Shown in pieces: positions 32,936-36,980 of a stretch of 36,980 nucleotides of DNA. The notes beneath the pieces are model-generated. The model was not told the origin of the DNA, did no database searches, and saw only the letters and a program-made list of their open reading frames with translations. Source of the stretch: QYOJ01 sp043810345 (lineage in GTDB: Bacteria > Bacteroidota > Bacteroidia > Bacteroidales > FEN-979); the NCBI GenBank assembly GCA_043810345.1, contig JBDROF010000107.1:1-36980 (forward strand), in the 5' to 3' direction. Each line of letters opens with the position of its first letter. The first letter of the stretch is position 1. The translations under genes were made by a program, and so were the position numbers.

Positions 32936-34525
32936 ATGGCAGACATAAAACCAGCCGAAGTATCTGCAATTTTGCGAAAGGAGTTAGCCGGCTATCATAA
33001 TGTAACTGAACTGGAAGAGATCGGCACGGTGTTGCAGGTCGGTGACGGGATCGCCCGGATCTATGGCCTGACCAATGCCGAATCAGGAGAATTGGTGGAG
33101 TTTGAGAAGAACGGTATAAGAGCAATTGTGCTAAACCTGGAAGAGGATAACGTAGGGGTGGTCTTACTGGGTAAAGCCGTTGACATCAAAGAGGGCGATA
33201 CCGTAAAGAGAACTCGCCGGATTGCTTCGATTGAGGCCGGCGAAGGATTGCTCGGACGCGTCATAAACACCCTTGGTGAACCGATCGACGGGAAGGGGAA
33301 AATCGAAGGGAAGCGATATGAAATGCCACTGGAACGGAAAGCCCCCGGGGTGATCTACCGGCAACCTGTGAACCAGCCACTGCAAACGGGAATAAAACCC
33401 ATCGATGCCATGATTCCTATCGGCAGGGGACAGCGGGAGTTGATCATTGGCGACAGGCAAACCGGAAAAACCGCTATCACCATTGATACCATCATTAACC
33501 AGCGTGAGAATTACGAAAAAGGAGAACCTGTCTACTGCATTTATGTGGCCGTAGGTCAGAAAGGCTCCACCGTAGCAAATATTTTAAAGACGCTCGAAGA
33601 GAAAGGGGCGATGCCCTATACCGTGATTGTTACCGCTACCGCTTCCGATCCCGCAGCCATGCAGTTTTATGCACCCTTTGCAGGAGCTGCTATCGGAGAG
33701 TTTTTCAGGGATACAGGTTGTACAGCACTGGTGATCTACGATGACTTATCCAAGCAGGCTGTTGCCTACCGTGAGGTATCTTTGCTGCTTCGTCGTCCTC
33801 CCGGACGGGAAGCCTACCCGGGAGATGTCTTTTACCTGCACTCCCGCTTGCTGGAACGGGCAGCCAGGATCATCTCTTCCGATGCCGTAGCAAAGAAAAT
33901 GAACGACCTGCCGGAATCAATCCGCCACATGGTAAAGGGCGGTGGTTCCCTCACGGCCCTGCCAATTATCGAAACCCAGGCCGGTGACGTTACCGCCTAT
34001 ATTCCAACGAACGTCATCTCGATCACCGACGGACAGATCTTCCTGGAAACAGCACTCTTCAATGCAGGGATCCGCCCGGCGATCAACGTAGGGATATCCG
34101 TTTCCCGGGTAGGAGGGAACGCCCAGATCAAATCTATGAAGAAGGTGGCCGGCACATTGAAACTGGCTCAGGCCGAATACCGTGAACTGGAAGCCTTCTC
34201 CAAATTCGGATCCGACCTGGATGCTTCTACCAAAGCGGTGCTTGATAAGGGCGCCCGGAATGTAGAGATCCTGAAACAGGCACAGTATTCACCTATGCCC
34301 GTGGAACAACAGATCGCTATCATCTTTTGCGGTACCAGGGGACTGTTGAGGAATGTCCCGGTCAGGAGTGTGATCGACTTTGAAGTGGAGTACCTTCACT
34401 TTATGGTATCCCATCACAAAGCGGTGCTGGAACATCTCCGGGAGGGAAAACTGCTGGAAGAGGATGAAAAGATCATGGAGAAGGTGGCAATGGATATTTC
34501 CAGGAAATACCAAGAGAAAAGGTAA
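32936..34525 (+). CDS. atpA: F0F1 ATP synthase subunit alpha
   Basis: 529 residues from ATG 32936; an upstream in-frame start at 32858 would lie inside atpH and is rejected. The P-loop GDRQTGKT is at 172-179, and the family signature region AINVGISVSRVGG is present. Alpha carries the non-catalytic nucleotide sites of F1. The stop (TAA 34523-34525) is followed one base later by a heptad array. Confidence 0.97.
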   Translation: MADIKPAEVSAILRKELAGYHNVTELEEIGTVLQVGDGIARIYGLTNAESGELVEFEKNGIRAIVLNLEEDNVGVVLLGKAVDIKEGDTVKRTRRIASIEAGEGLLGRVINTLGEPIDGKGKIEGKRYEMPLERKAPGVIYRQPVNQPLQTGIKPIDAMIPIGRGQRELIIGDRQTGKTAITIDTIINQRENYEKGEPVYCIYVAVGQKGSTVANILKTLEEKGAMPYTVIVTATASDPAAMQFYAPFAGAAIGEFFRDTGCTALVIYDDLSKQAVAYREVSLLLRRPPGREAYPGDVFYLHSRLLERAARIISSDAVAKKMNDLPESIRHMVKGGGSLTALPIIETQAGDVTAYIPTNVISITDGQIFLETALFNAGIRPAINVGISVSRVGGNAQIKSMKKVAGTLKLAQAEYRELEAFSKFGSDLDASTKAVLDKGARNVEILKQAQYSPMPVEQQIAIIFCGTRGLLRNVPVRSVIDFEVEYLHFMVSHHKAVLEHLREGKLLEEDEKIMEKVAMDISRKYQEKR

Positions 34526-34526
34526 A

Positions 34527-34624
34527 ACGTAAGACGTGAGACGTAGGACGTAAGACGTAGGAGGCAAGAAGAAAAGGGTAAGATGATAATAGAGAATTCG
34601 TAATTCGTAATTCGCAAATACGAA
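34527..34624. repeat. 98-bp heptad-phased spacer between atpA and atpG
   Basis: It starts with five ACGTAAG-type units (34527-34561) and ends with three AATTCGT-type units (34595-34615). Cut every seven bases from 34527, all 14 units of the spacer end in purine-rich or TAA/GAA-type triplets (AAG, GAG, AGG, AAA, TAA, GAA, CAA), so even the middle part (34562-34594) may be a decayed array in the same register. Confidence 0.75.
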
Positions 34625-34627
34625 TAA

Positions 34628-35539
34628 ATGCCAGGATTAAAAGAGGTACGGATCAGGATTGCATCGGTTAAATCGACTGAGCAGATCACCAACGCCATGA
34701 AAATGGTGGCTGCCTCCAAGCTTAGAAGGGCGCAGAATGCCATTATCAAGCTCCGGCCTTACGCTGCCAAATTGAAGGAGATCATGCTACACCTGAGCGC
34801 CAGCGCCGAGGATTCAAACGAAAGCAGATTTACAGAAGTTCGCAAAGCTGAACGAATCCTGTTGGTTGTCTTTACCTCCAACAGGGGGCTGTGCGGTGCC
34901 TTCAATGCCAACATCATCAAGCTGGCCGTTGAACAGATACACGTTACCTATGCCGGGCAACACAGGAACCATGGAGTGGATCTCATTACCGTAGGGAAAA
35001 AGGCAACCGATTTTTTCCGTAAGCGAAAATACCAGGTAATTGAATCCTGGGATGAGATTTACGACTCCCTGACCTTTGAAACGGTGGTCACTAAGGCTGC
35101 GTCATTGATACAGCTTTTCGACGGTAAGAAGTATGATCGGATTAAGTTGATCTACAACCAATTCAAAAATGCAACCGTACAACGGCAGGTGGTGGAGCAA
35201 TACCTGCCATTGGTTCCGGAGGAGACCGGACAACCGGACAACCGGAAAACATCGGAGTCCGACCTGAAAAAAGTGGAAGCCGATTACATCTTCGAGCCGG
35301 ACAAAGAGACCATTTTACTGGAACTGATCCCAAAATCACTCCGGATCCAGTTGTTTAAAGCGAGCCTTGATTCGTATGCTGCAGAAATGGGGGCCAGGAT
35401 GACCGCCATGCATCAGGCAACCGACAATGCACGTGCATTGCTCAAAGAGCTTCGGATCTCTTACAACAAAGCCCGCCAGAATCAAATCACCCGGGAGCTC
35501 ATTGAGATCGTCTCCGGAGCAGAGGCATTGAAAGGGTAG
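34628..35539 (+). CDS. atpG: F0F1 ATP synthase subunit gamma
   Basis: 303 residues. The N-terminal helix LKEVRIRIASVKSTEQITNAMKMVAASKLRRA and the C-terminal ATDNARALLKELRISYNKARQNQITRELIEIVSGAEAL form the rotor coiled coil; FTSNRGLCGAFN is the usual gamma motif. It is the last gene of the operon here. atpD and atpC do not follow; a repeat array and ferritin do. Confidence 0.96.
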   Translation: MPGLKEVRIRIASVKSTEQITNAMKMVAASKLRRAQNAIIKLRPYAAKLKEIMLHLSASAEDSNESRFTEVRKAERILLVVFTSNRGLCGAFNANIIKLAVEQIHVTYAGQHRNHGVDLITVGKKATDFFRKRKYQVIESWDEIYDSLTFETVVTKAASLIQLFDGKKYDRIKLIYNQFKNATVQRQVVEQYLPLVPEETGQPDNRKTSESDLKKVEADYIFEPDKETILLELIPKSLRIQLFKASLDSYAAEMGARMTAMHQATDNARALLKELRISYNKARQNQITRELIEIVSGAEALKG

Positions 35540-35544
35540 CGGAA

Positions 35545-35610
35545 ATCATTGCACATCATTGCACATCATTGCACATCATTGCACATCATTGCGCATCATT
35601 GCACATCATT
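35545..35610. repeat. decanucleotide array after atpG
   Basis: Six 10-nt units of ATCATTGCAC (one reads ATCATTGCGC) plus a partial seventh, starting five bases after the atpG stop. Same unit as in the array at 15804-15889. Possibly a 3' boundary of the ATP synthase transcript. Confidence 0.9.
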
Positions 35611-35666
35611 TCGCTATTTCGCTACTTTTCCTGATCTTTGTACAACGAAAATCTAAACACTGAGAT

Positions 35667-36203
35667 ATGGTCACAAAAAACGTAGAAAAAGCGCTGAACG
35701 AGCAGATTAAGAAAGAGGAGCACTCCTCAAGAATTTACCTCGCCATGGCTTCCTGGTGTGAGCGTAACGGATATCCGGGCGCTTCGGATTTCCTTTATGC
35801 ACAGACGGAAGAGGAACGCATGCACATGCTGAAACTGGTCCATTACCTGAACGACCGTGGTGGCAATGTGATCGTGGATAAACTGGAAGCACCGGCTGCC
35901 AAGTACAAGTCGTTACTGGAGGTGTTTCAACAGGTACTGAAGCATGAAGAGTACATCTCGGCCTCCATCAATGAGCTTTATGCTGTTTGTGTGAAGGAAG
36001 GGGATTTCACCACCGCCAACTACCTGCAATGGTACATCAATGAGCAGATTGAAGAAGAGAGCACGGCACGCGGCATTCTCGATCAGATCAACCTGGCAGG
36101 AGCTGAAAAAGGGGGTCTCTTCATGGTGGATAAAGAGCTGGTAAACCTGGCGAAAGCCAAGAAGGCCCAGGAAGTTACGGGATCAGCTTCACCAGGCGGT
36201 TGA
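35667..36203 (+). CDS. non-heme ferritin
   Basis: 178 residues, four-helix ferritin fold. Iron-site residues are seen in KKEEHSSRIYLAMASWC (Glu, Tyr), TEEERMHMLKLVHYL (Glu, His), LKHEEYISASINEL and the helix D stretch YLQWYINEQIEEES (Gln, Glu), matching FtnA-type ferroxidase centres. It stores iron as a 24-mer in the cytoplasm. A -7-like GATCTTTG (one mismatch) lies about 30 bases upstream. Its 3' end overlaps the converging DUF3109 gene by 29 bases. Confidence 0.94.
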   Translation: MVTKNVEKALNEQIKKEEHSSRIYLAMASWCERNGYPGASDFLYAQTEEERMHMLKLVHYLNDRGGNVIVDKLEAPAAKYKSLLEVFQQVLKHEEYISASINELYAVCVKEGDFTTANYLQWYINEQIEEESTARGILDQINLAGAEKGGLFMVDKELVNLAKAKKAQEVTGSASPGG

Positions 36204-36729
36204 ACCAACTTCTTCCGTATTTCCGGATCAATGCCTCCTCCATGAACAAATAAAGGGGCAGCTTTTCCCGGTAACCCTTCTCCAGGGCTTTGTTACAAAT
36301 ATGCCATTTGTGGTAATTGACAGCATCCTCCTTCCCGATACTGGAGATCCGTACGGGATATAAATGACAGGAAAGCGGTTTGGGAAAAGGGATCTTTTTC
36401 TGCTGAAAGGCCTCTTCAATAGCACAACGGGCCACTCCTCCATCAAAAAAAACATAGGCACACTCCATACCTTCAATAAGTGGCGTCACGAATTTACCCT
36501 CCGCATCGTAGTCAAACACACCCAAACGTTCTATCTCCGCAATTCCCTCTGGTGTCAGAAATGGTTTGGTCTCCTCCAGGTAGTCGTCTAGCAACGAGAT
36601 CTCCTCCTCCTCCAGCGGGGCGCCTGCATCTCCTTCCACACAGCATGCTCCTTTGCATTGTTTCAGGTCACAACAGAAAAAGACCTCTTTCAGGTCGTCG
36701 GAAATGAGGGCTGGGGGAAGGGAGATCAT
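36175..36729 (-). CDS. DUF3109 family cysteine-rich protein
   Basis: 184 residues from ATG 36729. The Cys-rich start FFCCDLKQCKGACCVEGDAGAPL (C19, C20, C25, C29, C30) and later C residues in PKPLSCHLYPVRI and WHICNKAL match DUF3109, a Bacteroidota family akin to YkgJ-type Zn/Fe-binding proteins. Function is unknown; the cysteines suggest a metal site. Upstream sequence is an open frame to 36810 only because it is a repeat array, and a -7 box lies further upstream, so the extension is not translated. Confidence 0.88.
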   Translation of the reverse strand: MISLPPALISDDLKEVFFCCDLKQCKGACCVEGDAGAPLEEEEISLLDDYLEETKPFLTPEGIAEIERLGVFDYDAEGKFVTPLIEGMECAYVFFDGGVARCAIEEAFQQKKIPFPKPLSCHLYPVRISSIGKEDAVNYHKWHICNKALEKGYREKLPLYLFMEEALIRKYGRSWFNRLVKLIP

Positions 36730-36737
36730 ATTTTTTA

Positions 36738-36794
36738 ATGCAGAATGTAGAATGCAGGAATGCAGGAATGCAGGAATGTGGGAATGCAGGAATG
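36738..36794. repeat. octanucleotide-type array in the DUF3109 leader
   Basis: About seven units built on GCAGGAAT (8 nt), with some units of 7-8 nt such as GCAGAAT and GTAGAAT and a GTGGGAAT variant. It lies between the -7 box (36808-36815) and the ATG at 36729, so would be in the 5' untranslated region. Confidence 0.8.
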
Positions 36795-36807
36795 AAAAAG
36801 TTTTCAA

Positions 36808-36815
36808 CAAAGGTA
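36808..36815 (-). promoter_or_regulatory. Bacteroidota -7 box for DUF3109
   Basis: The minus strand reads TACCTTTG, an exact TAnnTTTG match. No TTG at -33. The predicted leader is about 70 nt, much longer than for the other genes here, and is occupied by the octanucleotide array. Confidence 0.5.
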
Positions 36816-36841
36816 TTACCTTTTATGGTTTTGATTGATTA

Positions 36842-36980
36842 ATGAATAAAACTTCAAAACTATTGGTGCATGAAAGAAAAGAGAGTATATCATTTCAAAG
36901 CAGTTGCTCAGAGCTGGAACATCGGTTGGGGCCAACATTTCCGAAGGTGTTGCAGGACAATCAAAAAGGGACTTTCAGCA
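36842..36980 (+). pseudogene. broken four-helix-bundle (S23/IVP, TIGR02436) gene, cut by window end
   Basis: From 36889 one frame reads IISKQLLRAGTSVGANISEG and continues AGQSKRDFQ to the window edge, a clear match to the S23 ribosomal intervening-sequence protein family. That frame has a stop just upstream at 36871. The matching preceding part (KLLVHERKE, from ATG 36842) is in another frame; removing two bases (one AG of GAGAG at 36881-36885) would join them. The usual first ~20 residues are also missing. It is probably decayed; an assembly error is possible. The role of the family is unknown. Confidence 0.65.

Noticed and set aside
35545..35610. CRISPR-like array
   Set aside because: Units are 10 bp and contiguous, with no spacers and no cas genes; the same holds for the other arrays.
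36730..36810. N-terminal extension of DUF3109 (FLHSHIPAFLHS)
   Set aside because: It is the translation of an octamer repeat array starting at a TTG; family members begin near MISLPPALIS.

Overview
This 37 kb window looks like chromosome from a member of the Bacteroidota. The grounds are type IX secretion (T9SS) C-terminal sorting domains, three good promoters with the phylum's TAnnTTTG -7 box plus several partial ones, almost no Shine-Dalgarno sequences, a 373-residue ATP synthase subunit a with a long N-terminal extension, and DUF3109 and Omp28-type proteins. No transposase, integrase, tRNA, rRNA or CRISPR array was seen.

Layout. 1-2.9 kb (minus): sensor histidine kinase then hemW. 3.1-7.4 kb (plus): carA-carB. 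7.4-9.4 kb: S9 peptidase lipoprotein. 9.5-11.5 kb: AT-rich island with a 5'-truncated T9SS protein and an Asp-box T9SS protein. 11.5-13.7 kb (minus): two tiny paralogous lipoproteins, a SprT-like metalloprotease and mannose-1-phosphate guanylyltransferase. 13.8-15.8 kb (plus): mlaE-mlaF-cvpA. 15.9-18.1 kb (minus): pgk and a GT9 glycosyltransferase. 18.2-23.2 kb (plus): nitrilase, GT2, polysaccharide deacetylase, O-antigen ligase/polymerase, lipid kinase; with manC, GT9 and mlaEF this is an envelope-glycan and lipid neighbourhood. 23.2-24.5 kb (minus): ispG. 24.6-26.1 kb (plus): Omp28-like T9SS protein. 26.1-29.7 kb (minus): tolC-hlyD-tsaB. 29.9 kb: small lipoprotein. 30.4-35.5 kb (plus): atpB-E-F-H-A-G without atpD/atpC. 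35.7-36.7 kb: ferritin converging on DUF3109. The window ends in a broken S23-type four-helix-bundle gene.

The most unusual signal is a layer of very short tandem repeats that ordinary annotation ignores. Heptanucleotide arrays, which keep a 7-nt register while the unit sequence changes, sit in-frame inside hemW (two insertions plus a third short array), the GT9 gene, ispG and tsaB, and between atpB/atpE and atpA/atpG. A 26-nt identical GC-rich palindrome lies in both hemW and tsaB, read in different frames. The hemW and GT9 insertions encode the near-identical peptides RESRIANRGS and RESRIAHRGS. A second class, with 9-10 nt units around ATTGCACAT, lies at or just past stop codons of the S9 peptidase, cvpA/GT9, ispG and atpG. 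Together they resemble a dispersed, coding-compatible repeat system, comparable in concept to Rickettsia palindromic elements and to the heptameric STRR repeats of cyanobacteria, but composite and spread through essential genes.
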